Assembly (NCBI GenBank): GCA_021292165.1
Contig: CM037880.1
Coordinates: 206,858,255 to 206,922,254, forward strand
From: Shinisaurus crocodilurus
Lineage: Eukaryota > Chordata > Lepidosauria > Squamata > Shinisauridae
Length of the DNA: 64,000 bases
Direction of reading: 5' to 3'
This document shows, piece by piece, positions 51,905-63,182 of the stretch. Below the pieces are notes generated by a model. That model did not search any database, was not told where the DNA came from, and was given only the letters and a program-made list of their open reading frames with translations. Both the position numbers and the translations under genes were made by a program. Position 1 is the stretch's first letter. Each line of letters opens with the position of its first letter.

Positions 51905-53521
51905 TTATTTAAATTTTAAATTTTATTTATATTTTAAATGAACACACATACAAAGAAAAAAACCCCCATAAACCTACAAATCATAAACTCCAAAGTGCAC
52001 CCGTCACCCTGGGGCCAAAAAAATATTCTATCCACATAATCCATTATTAATCTATATTCCAAAAATACATCATATCATGACATGGCTTACTCCCTTTTCC
52101 CTTTACTAAAACAAAATCTAAAAATGGTCCCCACATATCCTTAAAAATATTTTTCTTTAATTGTCCCTTTTTACATTTAATACTACATGTTAGTTTATCA
52201 TTTAAAGCAATATCCCACACCTCTTTATACCAATCTATAATTAAATACTGATGTTGAACTTTCCAATTCCTTGCTATCAGTAATCTCCCTGCCGTTAACA
52301 AACTTACAATTAATTCCTTTTTCTCTTGTGAGCACAGAAGTTTCTCCGTTATTGATAACAATGCTAATTTTGGACAGACCTCCAAATTAATGCCAATAAT
52401 TTCTGAAATTTCTACAAAAAATTTGTTCCAAAAATCCAATATGCTTTTACAACTCCTCCACATATGAGAGCATAAGTACCAAGTTCCTGACAACCTCTCC
52501 AACACAATGGAGCACAATTACTGTCTATTTTATTTAATCTTACTGGAGTCAGATACCATCTCCAAATAGTTTTTTTAAAATTCTCTTTTATTCTTACTGA
52601 CATATTTCTTAATATACGTCTGCCCCAAATATTTTTCCACCCCGCATTCGATATCTCCTCCTCATATTCCATTTCCCATATCGTCTTAAGATTATCTTTT
52701 TGCGCTTTGATTTTTTGAAACATTTTATATATCTCCTTTGTTAACCCTCTGGAAGAAACATTCCCTTCTATAAGTTCTCTAGACAACACTTTCTTTTCAA
52801 ATCCAGTGAGTTCCCTCTCATGCTCATTTCTCTTCTTCCATTTCTTAGTCCACTGATCTAATTGCATTAAATTTAACCACGAAATTCTACCTGGCCCAAA
52901 CATTTCCATTATTTGTTGTCTAGACTCAATTTTTCCCATCCAATCCATTAATTTGATAACCTTATTTTCCCTAAATAAACCTTCCCAGTGCTGTGCATTT
53001 TCTGGAAAGTCCTCCATTGCTACCACTGGAGTTAATGGGGATATCCCTGGTATAAAAATCTGTCTATTACTGTTCCAAATCCCTAACATATTTTTCAAAA
53101 AGGGATTTTCTATTATTTTTACCCTACTGTTAGTTTTTTTTTAAAAATAAATTTTTCCCCATCCCAATTTCTATTTCCTGCATTTCTAATTCTAACCACA
53201 TAATATTCTTCTTTACTAAAATATCCATTATAAACCTTAACTGATTAGCTATATAATACCACTTAAGATTAGGAAGGCCAAGCCCACCTTCTTTTTCGGA
53301 TTTATACCATTTACTCTTCGTAATCCTCGCCTTTTCCCCCCCATTACAAAAATTATTAATTATTACTTGCCATTCCTTAATTTCCTTCTCTGATAAGCAC
53401 ATTGGTATCATTCTAAATAAGAAAATTATCTTTGGTAAAATCTTCATTTTTATCAAAGCTATTCTACCAAACCATGAAAGTCCAATTTTTTTTTATATTC
53501 CTCTATCTTTTTTTTAACCTC
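51905..53521 (-). pseudogene. 5'-truncated L1 LINE, ORF2 C-terminal part
   Basis: On the minus strand, three frames (53456-53130, 53098-52412, 52517-52047) encode the L1 ORF2 C-terminal region. The first has IKMKILPKIIFLF and EKEGGLGLPNLKWYYIANQL. The second has WRWYLTPVRLNKID, just before the usual cysteine-rich W-C-x-C-like part. The third has GTWYLCSHMWRSCKSILDFW. Frame breaks and a short A/T-rich tail at the 3' side (near 51905) show it is dead. Flanks ATGGCAGAAACCCT (51891-51904) and ACGGCAGAAATCCT (53522-53535) form a 14-bp target duplication with two mismatches. No RT catalytic box is included. Confidence 0.85.
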
Positions 53522-53640
53522 ACGGCAGAAATCCTATCCACTGTGCTCCTCCTACCCTCAATAGGATGCCCATAATCTTCCGGGTTCAGAGGGTTACAGG
53601 CAGCCTCATAAGTTTGTGCTGTAATATACTTAGGTGATCT
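53522..53640 (+). mobile_element. Palindrome-centred repeat, copy B, right part
   Basis: It resumes after the L1 with ATCCACTGTGCTCCTCCTAC, AGGATGCCCATAATCTTCCG and GGTTCAGAGGGTTACAGGCA, matching 49900-49985. It ends near CATAAGTTTGTGCTGTAAT. Confidence 0.5.
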
Positions 53641-53700
53641 GCAGTAGGAACATAGGAAGCTGCCTTATACTGAGACAGGCAAAGAAAAAGGGAGAGAGTT
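53641..53700 (-). repeat. SINE 3' end fragment
   Basis: GGAACATAGGAAGCTGCCTT, ATACTGAGACAGG is the reverse of the CTTCCTATGTTCC end of the tRNA-Ala-like SINE. Confidence 0.55.
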
Positions 53701-53701
53701 C

Positions 53702-53869
53702 TTAGATTTCATAGATCACAGAGCTGGAAGGAGCCTACAAGGCCATCGAGTCCAACCCCCTGCTCAATGCAGGAAACCAGAGGAGGGGTCTCCCATCCAA
53801 GTAATAACCAGGCCTGACCCTGCTTAGCTTTCCACGCTCAGACGAGCTGAGCCAGCGTGAGCCACAGAC
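53702..53869 (-). repeat. 5S-rRNA-headed SINE with CR1-like tail, copy 4
   Basis: On the minus strand it has the longest 5' head (GTCTGTGGCTCACGCTGGCT), then GGAAAGCTAAGCAGGGTCAG, GCCTGGTTATTACTTGGATG and the CR1-like tail. It is close to copy 2. Confidence 0.85.
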
Positions 53870-54064
53870 CTGATACAAGTAGATAAGGCACAAGGCACAG
53901 GAACCCTGATAAGTGAATTAACGGTCACGAACCAAGGAATTAATTATATAAGTGTTGAATAAAAAGAATTATATCCACAAGTTATGCAAAAGCTTGTATG
54001 TTGAACAACAAATTCACACATACTGATAAAACATATACAAAAATATACAAAAATAATAAACAAT
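53870..54064. other. Unassigned AT-rich sequence
   Basis: No gene or element is recognised; there are ATATACAAAAATA-type simple stretches. Confidence 0.4.
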
Positions 54065-54190
54065 ATACAAAATATACTGACTGGCAGTGGCTCTCCAGGT
54101 AGGAGTTTTTTCAGCTCTACCTGGAAATGCTGGGGATTGAACCTGGGACCTTCTGCATGCAAAGCATGTCCTCTACCACTCATTCAAATC
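54065..54190 (-). repeat. tRNA-Ala-like SINE, head and part of body
   Basis: On the minus strand it has GTGGTAGAGGACATGCTTTG, then CATGCAGAAGGTCCCAGGTT, CAATCCCCAGCATTTCCAGG and TAGAGCTGAAAAAACTCC. A and B boxes are readable. Confidence 0.75.
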
Positions 54191-55204
54191 TTAGATTTCT
54201 TAAATCACACCAGCTGCCTAGCAAGTGCTCAGGGGTTTGTACAATAAAAACATTTCAACTTCACATACAACCCAAGAAAGAACAAAGGAACAAAACCAAA
54301 AAAATAAAATTTAAGAGCATTAACATTAAAGAGTGGCAAAACATTACATACTTACAGAAAAGGGCAGTCTTTACTGCCCATCTAAAGCAGAACAAGGAGG
54401 GAGCCAATCTCAAATCCCTCTGGAGGGCATTGCACAGTTGGGGTACTGCTCTCGAAAAGTTCCTGTCTTGAGCAGGGATGGGAGAACCAGGAATGCTCGA
54501 GCTTGCTGAAATCCTCTGAGCTTTACTTCAAAGTTCATTCCAGCTCGATCCTGTTCCTGTTTTGTGACCTGTTTTTGGTTTGTTTAAATGGGAAAAGTTG
54601 TGCGCTTTTCAAAAGTTGCACATTTTTCAAGTGCACAGTTTACAAATATGAGTGCAAGTTTGGGAATTTGCAAACATGCTTGGAGAACATGCACTCCCGT
54701 TTGCATTTGGGGTTGCGGATGGAGTACAGTGATTCGTGAACTGAAACAAAATTCTCATACGTCCCTCTTGAGTACCTGCCAACCTTGCCTCTCTAGGTGG
54801 TGGGGTATATAACTGGACCTCCGGTGGTGATCATAACGTAAGCTATGTAACAGGGTCCCTGATGATGCTTGTAAGTAGTAGTAGTGATGCGGGTTGAAAA
54901 GAACAAAACATAGAATAAGTCCGATCTTTTAATTAGACCAGCAAGTTTTTAAAAGTACTGGAAGTAACCTGTGAGATGTACACAGCTCTTCTTAAGACTT
55001 ACCGGTAAGTTAGGTTTTCAGACTTATTCCCAAGCAAGTGTGCACAAGCTCACAGTCACAGCCGTAATTAGGCTAATAGGCCATTCTTGTAAAGCTTCAT
55101 ATTACGAAAGGTCCCTGCAGGAACAAAAAGGATATGAAAATAAGAAGAAGTTCCCTGTCAATTAGAGCCCCATTTATGTGTTACATGAGTGAAGAAAGTC
55201 TATA
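54191..55204. other. Unassigned sequence
   Basis: No gene is seen. Around 54470-54740 there are TTTGCAAATATG-like motifs and a GGGATGGGAGAACCAGG left end. This may be a diverged hAT-like element, related to 21085-21200 by CTTGAGCCTGCTGAAAT-type text. Confidence 0.4.
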
Positions 55205-55282
55205 ACCAGGGGTGGACAACTTGTGGCTATGCTGGCTAGGGCTGATGCGAGTTGTAGACCAAAATATCTGGAGGGTCACAGG
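55205..55282. mobile_element. Palindromic hAT MITE, half copy
   Basis: CAGGGGTGGACAACTTGTGG, then TGGCTAGGGCTGATGCGAGT and CAAAATATCTGGAGGGTCAC match the right arm of the 28916-29050 family. Most of the left arm is lost. Confidence 0.55.
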
Positions 55283-55674
55283 TGTAGGCCATCCGTGGTC
55301 TACACAATGGCCATGGGGCAGGGCTATGTTGCTGACTCTGCCTCCTGGTGTTACACAGCCAGGCTGGTGGCTCTGTCCCCAAGGTTGTACAACATGACGA
55401 GTCCTGCCTCCAAAGCCTATGCTTTGACCATGGTTATGAGGCATTCCTACTATATGTGAGCAGCTGCTCAGTCATAGGGGCTCCTCTTCAGGTGTCCGCA
55501 CTCCATGCATGGCCATCAGTGCTTGCTTGGCTCTGTGAGGCTAGGGCTGGAGCCTCACTCACAGTTGCTGTGGGGACCCCCTTCACATATGTAATATATT
55601 AAGGCAGCTTAGTGATACAAAAATACCAAGTGATACAGAAACAGCACATTCCTAAGCCCCTTTAACATAGAATA
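55283..55674. other. Unassigned sequence
   Basis: No gene is seen. The frames on both strands show no domain. Confidence 0.4.
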
Positions 55675-55848
55675 GACACATAGAATAGTAGAGTTGGAAG
55701 GGGCCAATAAGGCCATTGAGTCCAACCCTGTGCTCAATGCAGGAATTCAAGTCAAAGCATCCCTGACAGATGGCTGCCCACCTGCACCTTGAATGCCTCC
55801 AGTGTGGGAGAGCCCACCACCTCCCTAGTTAGCTGGTTCCATTGTCGT
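55675..55848 (-). repeat. CR1 3' end, copy 1 of two adjacent
   Basis: On the minus strand it runs from about ACAATGGAACCAGCTAACTA to the 3' end GTTGGACTCAATGGCCTTAT. It breaks at GACAATGG where a fragment of LTR family C begins. Confidence 0.8.
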
Positions 55849-55890
55849 TGTAATGGGAGTTGCGGAAGATGGCGAGGAGTGCAGTGTTAG
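55849..55890 (+). repeat. 5' end fragment of LTR family C
   Basis: It begins TGTAATGGGAGTTGCGGAAG and continues ATGGCGAGGAGTGCAGTGTTAG. This matches the first 42 bases of the solo LTRs at 63183 and (minus) 62020. It is wedged between two CR1 3' ends, so the LTR was cut short by the second CR1. Confidence 0.7.
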
Positions 55891-56395
55891 AATCATATAA
55901 TCATAGAAAAGTAGAGTTGGAAGGGGCCTACCAGGCTCAATGCAGGAATCCAGGTCAAAGCATCCCCAACAGATGGCTGTCCAGCCGCACCTTGAATGCC
56001 TCCAGAGTGGGAGAGCCCACCACCTCCCTAGGTAGTTGGTTCCATTGTCTTATTGCTCTGACAGTCAGGAAATTTTTCCTGATGTTTAGGTGGAATCTGG
56101 GTTCCTGTAACTTGAGCCCATTATTCCATGTCCTGCAAACTGGGATGCTCAAGAAGAGATCCTGGCCCTCCTCTGTGTGACAACCCTTTAAGTACTGGAA
56201 GAGTGCGATCATATCTCCCCTCAGTCTCCTCTTCTGAAGGCTAAAACATGCCCAGTTCTTTCAGTCTCTCCTCATAGGGCCTTGTTTCCAGTCCCTTTAT
56301 CATCCTAGTTGCCCTCCTCTGAACCCTCTCCAGTTTGTCTACGTCATTCTGAAAGTGTGGTGCCCAGAACTGGACGCAGTACTCAAGATGAGTAC
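55891..56395 (-). pseudogene. CR1 3' end, copy 2 (ORF2 C-terminus)
   Basis: On the minus strand the frame 56212-55955 encodes [20 protein letters not shown], then [18 protein letters not shown] and QWNQLPREVVGSP, close to the plus-strand CR1 at 20010-20705. The upstream part (56395-56213) continues with LERV..-type codons containing frame breaks. It ends with the usual 3' UTR. Confidence 0.88.
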
Positions 56396-56404
56396 GGGGG
56401 GGAG

Positions 56405-56635
56405 TGTCACCTGTAGCCTCAGTTTTATTGGCTTTTGTACTGTTATTTTAAACTGTGTTTTTAAATTTGGTTTTTAATTCTTTAAACTATTTTGTATGTT
56501 TTAATTGTTGTTTTTATGCATGAAGTATTGTGAACCGCCCAGAGAGCTTCGGCTGTGGGGCGGTATATAAATGAAATAAATAAATAAATAAATACAACAA
56601 CAACAACAACAACAACAACTCTAGGATGCAGTTCG
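56405..56635 (+). repeat. LINE 3' tail with (AAAT)n(CAA)n
   Basis: GTGAACCGCCCAGAGAGCTT, CGGCTGTGGGGCGGTATATA followed by AAATAAAT and CAACAACAA. It matches the tail at 4485-4575 and separates two CR1 pieces, so it was inserted between them. Confidence 0.7.
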
Positions 56636-56639
56636 TCAG

Positions 56640-56935
56640 GCCCTGGAAATCTGAACTCGTTCAACGTAATCAGGTGTTCCTTGACCATTTGCCTATCAAT
56701 CTCAAGATGTAATCCTGCCCCTTCAGCTTGTACTTCAGGTTTGCCAGGGGGGACATAGACCCTCTTTTGGGAGAAGACTGAGCCAAAATAGGAATTGAAC
56801 ACTTCTGCCTTTTCTTTGTCATCTGTTATCATTTTGCTGTCCTCATTGCGTAGTTGAACCACCATTTCTTTCCTCTGTCTTTTACTATGCACGTATCTGA
56901 AGAAAGCTAAGCTTTCTTCAGATACGTGCATAGTA
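56640..56935 (-). pseudogene. CR1 ORF2 middle part ending in a perfect foldback
   Basis: On the minus strand (56931 to 56640) it encodes SLAFFRYVHSKRQRKEMVVQ, then MITDDKEKAEVFNSYFGSVF and FPGPDELHPRV. This is the segment of CR1 ORF2 between endonuclease and reverse transcriptase. Its 5' end is a perfect 26-bp inverted repeat (56883-56908 and 56910-56935) with a single-base loop. Confidence 0.8.
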
Positions 56936-57986
56936 TCTGGAGAAAGTATTACAATGTATTACATTGTACATTACATTGTATAGTACATTGTAATACTGTG
57001 TTATACAGAAGGGTGTTTTTATTTTTTTAAATTTTTATTTTAAATTTTTTCAACAATACAAAGAAAATAACACACATATAACTTATATAGTGCTCCCATC
57101 ACCACGGGACCAAATAATACAGTATCTCTATAATTGTTCATTATTCCAAAAATGTTTTTATTTTTATTATTTCATTTTATTTGTACCCTGTCTTTCTACC
57201 AAAAAATGGCACTCAACATAATATAGTGTACCACCGCATTAGATTTTTTAAAAAACGTACTTAAGGATCACACACAAGTGCAAAATAATACATTGTGGGC
57301 TGTTTCTGAATTGCACCTGAATTTTAAGATGCTTATTTCTTTAAAAGAGAAGCAGGCAGTGGTCTGGCGCTTCCCCCACTGTTTTCAACCGAAGATGGAA
57401 TCACATAAACAACTGCATGGATTGTGGGTGAGCTGAGCATTATCCTCCAGAGACTGATATGAACAAGGAATGTAATAACCAAAAGGAAAAGTATACCTGC
57501 ATGCATCTCCAGTACATAGGCTGAAGTATGCGGGGCAAATAAGATTGGTGGAATCTATTACATCACGTGGGCATGCGTACAGGCAAATCATCATCATCAT
57601 CATAATCATCATAATCATCATCATCATCATCATCATCTAGGAGAAGTAGTAGTAGTATTTCTATGTCACTTTTCAGGGACAAGGGCCTCCCAAGGCAGCT
57701 TACATACAAAGTTAATTGTTAAGATTATAAAAACTAAAACAGCAGTTTCGAAACATTCTATAGTCCAGCAGAGCAAGTCCAGTAAAACAATTTCAAACAG
57801 GGATAGCAACATTATAAACAATGATACCATAAGAGAGCCAAGGTTGTATTCTTGCTAATTTAAAGGATGCCTGGATGTCTATACACTTTGAATACTCAGT
57901 TAAAAAAAAAAAAATCACTTCCATACATCAAAGAAATCAAACATAGGTGTTTAAATTTTCAAAGAACTGTGACTGTTAAGTTATTT
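56936..57986. other. Unassigned sequence with (CAT)n run
   Basis: No gene is seen. The CAT/CATAAT run is at 57588-57638; the poly-methionine frame on the minus strand comes from it. Around 57655-57800 there is a GGCAGCTTACATACAAAG block resembling a LINE 3' end. Confidence 0.45.
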
Positions 57987-58461
57987 AGGGTGCAGTCCTA
58001 TGGGGATGCTGGTAAGCTTCTGAACTCAGAGGCTTATGGGCATCCAATGCAGAGCGGGAGGAGCAGTGCATGCGATCTTCACCTCCCCGCTTCTCCTGCT
58101 CTGCATTTTCACAAGATGGCCGTTTCTGGCCATCTAGTGATGGTGCTTCGAAGGGGGAGGGAAGGAGGCTGGAACACCATCAGGATACCTCATATCCTGG
58201 CCTCCCCAGTCTCCTGCCCTCCCCACCCCCGAAATGCCCCCTTCTACCCCTCTCCGAGGTTGCTTTCCCAACCTTGGAGAGCAGCTGGTGCAGTTCTTTT
58301 CACGCCAGCCGTGAGGGTGTGGAGGAGGGGGATTTGAGCTCTGATTCCCAGCTCCAAGTTGGAGCGCTGTTTCCAACCTCAGATCTGGGATACCAAACCG
58401 CCCTATGCCTCCCCACTCCCCAGACAAGACAATGTCACTCTAGGGGGCTATAGGATTGTTC
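57987..58461 (+). mobile_element. Palindrome-centred repeat (AGGGTGCAGTCCTAT family), copy C
   Basis: It starts AGGGTGCAGTCCTATGGGGA and ends TATAGGATTGTTCCGT, an imperfect inverted end. Near the centre is AGATGGCCGTTTCTGGCCATCT, a hairpin with 8-bp arms. It shares CCTCCCCAGTCTCCTGCCCT and CCAACCTTGGAGAGCAGC with copy A. It is non-coding. Confidence 0.6.
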
Positions 58462-58884
58462 CGTTATTCATTTAAAGTATTTTTATGCCACTCCTTAGCC
58501 AAAAAGGCTCCCAGAGTAGCTCACATATCAATTAAACAAGGCAGTCCCTGCCCACAAGTTTACAATCTAAAAGGACCCAAAACACAAGGAAAAAGGAATG
58601 GAGGGGATACACTTCTACGTATTAAGGCTGAAATCAAACTAATATTGGGCCATCATTGAAGTGCAGGGGGGGGGGTCAGACTAAGACTTGGACTAAAAAA
58701 GCAAAATGGAATAAAACATGATGGATGCATATAGGCCTCTGTGTGAACTGGAACCCCGTTTGTAAGGAGGCTTCTGTGCATCCAACTATACACATGTAGG
58801 CCTCCCTTCTACATACATAAGGTTATGCCACTGTGTGAATGCTATGTGTGATGTCAGAAGTGGAACTGCACTGCACGACCGTGC
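58462..58884. other. Unassigned sequence with LINE-tail-like stretch
   Basis: No gene is seen. There is a LINE-tail-like CTCCCAGAGTAGCTCACATA block at about 58509. Confidence 0.4.
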
Positions 58885-59120
58885 TCTTTGCTTGCACGAT
58901 TAGGTAAGTAAAATGTTGAACATCCGAATAGGGCTATACTTGCTTATATTAACCCACATTTGCCATTTTAATGCACATTCTACCAGTTTGGGGAGACCCT
59001 TTTGGTGGTCCTTGCAATCCCTTTTTTTTTTAAACCACCCTAAATAATCTGGTGTCATCAACAAACATGGTCAGCTCACTGCTCACCCCTCTAAATCATT
59101 AATAAGTTAAAACTAGGGCT
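58885..59120 (-). pseudogene. CR1-type reverse-transcriptase fragment with catalytic box
   Basis: On the minus strand, around 59070-59020, the sequence encodes MFVDDTRLF, a version of the FADDT catalytic box of LINE reverse transcriptase. It is preceded by an EGVSSELT-like part. The frame is broken on both sides. It resembles CR1 RT. Short and dead. Confidence 0.5.
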
Positions 59121-61359
59121 GCACTGAAAATTTCTTCCGTATTTTTTTTTTACTCTCATTCAATTTGAGAGAAAGGAAATTGCTTTTGGAAAGAAATTCA
59201 AAGGAGGAGAATGTTTTGGAGAAATTATGGGTGGGTTTCTGGATTCTTACTTACTTATGAGGTGGCCAAGGAGTATCCGTGAGTGCCCTATCTTTCATTG
59301 TACAAACTACTGTAGCTTTCTTGGATTCCCATAATGCTTCAGTTAAAGCCCACAGGAAGACATCATGAGCTAATTCTTCTTATAGGGCTTTTTCAAATCA
59401 GGAAGTGCAGACAGTCTGGGAGGCTGCAGAGCAATGGAGAGATGTGCAATAGAAAGAAAACACAAACAGCACCCTTGGTCACCTCACAGCAATTAAGCTC
59501 AAAAAAATTATTAAAATAAATTCAAAATAAATTATAATATGCCCTGAGAATGAGGCAGAAAAATGGAAGCCTCTTTCACTGGGGGAAGAAAACGTTCAGA
59601 ACATTGGATGATATATTTTGACACAGGACTAGCTCCACGTCTTCCCTGGAGCTAGACACAATATTGCCCCCTCATACTTGCAGAATTGGAGCCAGGCTGC
59701 CAACACAGTTGATGCTGTTGCCTCTTATAGTGGCAGCATAACCCCCCCCCCCCCAAAAAAAAACCCTTAGGAAAAAAGAAGAAGAAACCCCTGCCAACGG
59801 TGAGCCCTACCTGGGAGAAACCGTTGGAGAATTTCTCCTCCCCCTTGAAAAATTTTGTGAAATTGCCCTCCTATTTTCTCTGCTTGCGTATAGGATGGAG
59901 AATTTTGAGGTGTCATTTCTGCACAGCTCTTGCTAAAACCCACCAGTCCCAATACAGATTCTTTATTTATGACTTTCCATTGCAAAAACTGTCCACTGAC
60001 TCTCACATCTGCACATGAATCTTTGTGCAACATGTATGATCTGTGGATGGCATGGTCTTCATTTGTATGTGTGTGTGGGGGGGGGGGGAAGGTGTGGGGG
60101 TGCTTTGAAATTTGAAAAGGCAGATGTTGGACGTCCAGCAGTTCAAAGTCAGTAGTTCATCATCTGTGATTTCTTATAGGAAACCATGTTCTGGTTACTG
60201 TAACATACTGTGTCTCATAATGAAGGTGAAGTAATGAACTGGTGAAGTACTAAATACCCAGCTACTGAATAATGAAGTGCCAAATAAATATATGCAGGAA
60301 GGAACAAAATTTAATGAACTTCGTGAGGCCCATGAATTCCAACCAAGTATTCACAAACGCATGTACAAGTTGCACATATAAAATAGCCAATTTGTTTCAG
60401 CTTAATTTCTGCATTATAGGGCCCCAAAGGTTAGACTTCTGAATGGTCATAATATTTGGTTCTGAAGTCCTCCTGTATTTGCAACTGAATAAAACAGTGT
60501 GCTTCAGCATTTCTCGGAAATCAGGTCTCTTCATTTAAGTGCTCCATCTTAATCTTTTGGCCCAGAAACCCTAAGAGTTGTTTTGTATTAGCAACACATT
60601 GCTTAGTGTTCGTTTGATAATCAACAGCTTATTGAACTGTGTTTTTCAAAGCCTAATCGAAATAATAACTAATAAATAAGGCCACATACAGTAACTTGGA
60701 TTTCTACCATTGCTGAAAACAAGAAACCAACTGAGAGAATAATTTTCCCTTGTGACATCACTAAGAGCCTTCAAGAGATGGCTAACACTCCGTGATTCTG
60801 TCAAAGGGTGCTGCAAGGTATGACTCACCTACTTTCCCAGTTTTTTTAGCAAAATATCTCAAATTTAATCTAAGATGGACACGAAGATCTGGCAACATAA
60901 AAAAATAACCCTTGATCAGGCTGTTTAACCATTTGCAACCACGAGCAACCACAAATACAGGTAAGGAATAATAAACCTGAGGTAAAAGTAGGCTTAGGAT
61001 ACAATCCTGTGCATGTTTAGACAGAAAAAAGTCCTACAACTCCCAGCATTCCCTAGCCAGCCCCACCCACAGCATCCCCATCCCTACTCTTTCCACCCTC
61101 AGCCTTCTTGCATTGAGTGGGAAAGTCTGAAGGTAGTTTCTATGTGCATCCAGATGAACATGCGTAGGAGTCTCCATATAGTCAGGAACTATGCTTTACT
61201 AGGATTCCACATCAGGGGAGGCAAGACCCCTCAATGGACTCCTCAGTGAGTTCACCTTCTCACTGCCATTGTCCACCAGCTGCTCTTGCTCCTCACCCTC
61301 TTTTTCATCATTGCTATTGCTTGTTTGCTTGACAGGCAGAAAGCCAGTAAGTAAGTAGG
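59121..61359. other. Mostly unassigned sequence
   Basis: No gene is seen in about 2.2 kb. There are G- and A-homopolymer runs (about 59742-59762 and 60077-60088). Around 61005-61060, ACAATCCTGTGCATGTTTAG and AGTCCTACAACTCCCAGCAT are pieces of the repeat also present at 25165-25230. Confidence 0.4.
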
Positions 61360-62020
61360 CGTTTTGCCACAGGATCCCCAAAAGGGATTGGCAAAGGTTC
61401 TTTAAGGGATTTTCTGACCATAATAAATACTCCTCCAGGAAGTCAAAGCCAAACATGTTTATTGTAAAGCCGAGCCTTAAGTACAACAATGCTACTCCCA
61501 GTTCCCTGATGGAAATCCCACCCCTTAGCTGCACAGTCACTGTTCAACCAACCCAAATGCTAGGTCCAGCAGCTCTCCGCCTGGGTATTGGTTTTCCACA
61601 TTGGGCTTCTGCAGCATCCTCTGCACAGCATCCTCTGCTCCTCCTCACTCCTTCCAGTTCTTCAGTACTTCACACGCAACCGACCACTGCACTCTCACCA
61701 ACAAACCACAACCACCACCTCAGTCTGCACTTGCTCTTCTTAAATAGCACCAAGCTTCTTGGATTGCAGACCTCATGCTTCATTGTTAGCACCTGTGCTG
61801 TTTGCAGTGTCATCCCATCCAGATCAGCCAGCAGCCAGATCACACGCAGGTGAGTTGCTCTTGATTGCATGTTGCATCAGCTTGGCAAGCAGCCAAGTAG
61901 CCAAGGCCATTTGCTGATTCTTAAAGCAAACCTACTTTCTTAAAGCAAACCTACAGCATAGCGGCAGAACTCTGTACAACACTCCTGTACTCCTCGCCAT
62001 CTTCCGCAATTCCCAGTACA
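61360..62020 (-). mobile_element. Solo LTR, family C, minus orientation
   Basis: On the minus strand it begins TGTACTGGGAATTGCGGAAG and ends TCCTGTGGCAAAACG. A polyadenylation signal ACAATAAACATG (near 61460) precedes CTTTGACTTCCTGGAGG. It is flanked by a perfect 5-bp duplication GTAGG (61355-61359 and 62021-62025). No retroviral or Gypsy genes adjoin it, so it is a solo LTR. Confidence 0.85.
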
Positions 62021-63182
62021 GTAGGCCACGGCATCACCTGCTCCTCCCTCTCACTAACACTGTTGTCTAGGCCAGAGCGAGAGGCAGGGGAACACGCAGG
62101 TTGCAATGCAGAAGAGGAGGAGCAAGTCCAAAGGACTCCTGTCAGTGGGCCCCTGCTGGGGCGTGGGCCCTTGGCATGTGCCCAACCATTCCTACTCTTG
62201 ATGCCAACCCTGTTCTCCCCCTACACACATGTAGAGGTTACATGTGCATTGTATGCCTTAAGAGGGCTTATTTTGTGGTTAATCACTATTAATTAACCTA
62301 TCCCATGAACTTCTCAAAACCTTTAAAAGCCATTTTCATCAGCAAGTGGCCATCGGCACATCCTGTAGCAGTGAATTCCATATGTGAATCATGCATTTGT
62401 TGGAATAAACCGTACTTTCTTCAGTCTATTCTTAACCTACTGCTGTGTTGTTCAATCTCCATACCATTCATAGCCTGAGGAATGAGTGGATAAAATGGGG
62501 CCTTTGCAGGCAGCAAATACCTTCTGTCCTTATTTTAAGAAAGGCGTGTTGTTTTTTGTGGGGTGGGGGCTAATTTTCCTGGAATTTCTGCTAACAGGAA
62601 GCAATGGTGGTCTAAAATCCTTTGAATACTTTGGATTCCCATAGAGCTGTCAGCATTTAATTATGTAGCAATTAGAACCAGAGCTGGGGGGGAAATCACC
62701 TTTTCTTTTCTTCTGATTTGGAGTATTGTCACTAAGGGGGATTTAAAAGCAGCCATGTACTGCCACTTTAGGCTCAAACTGCGCATTAAGCAAAGTTCTA
62801 CAATTCTTTGCTATGCTTTTTTTTTTTTTTTTTTAAATCCAATGTAGCACAGGTCTGAGCCAAGGAAGGGCTGCTGAACTCTTTCTTCTCTGGGTTTTTC
62901 CAGCTCAAAGTCACTGTTCCCATGTCATCCTCTCTCAACCGTCCCACACTTGCAGGCTGAAAGATACAAAGACCCCATTTCTTTCCTCCATGGATGAAAA
63001 AGCACACAAAAGAGTGATGGGGGGGGGGGAGGACAAGAGCGCAAATAGTTGAGTTGCCTCTTTCCACCCTCCCTTATTCTACTGATATGCAGCCTACCAT
63101 GGGGTGTTTGCATTGGAAAGATGCAGCAGAAATCATCCTGCAATGTACAACACAATCCTATGCATATTTACTGAAAAGTAAG
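62021..63182. other. Spacer between two inverted solo LTRs
   Basis: No gene is seen. A poly-T run at about 62817-62834 and a G-run near 63020 create spurious frames. The last 40 bp are the left half of a short AATCCTA-type repeat that the next LTR split. Confidence 0.45.

Noticed and set aside
57385..57636. Poly-methionine frame on the minus strand
   Set aside because: It comes from a (CAT)n microsatellite.
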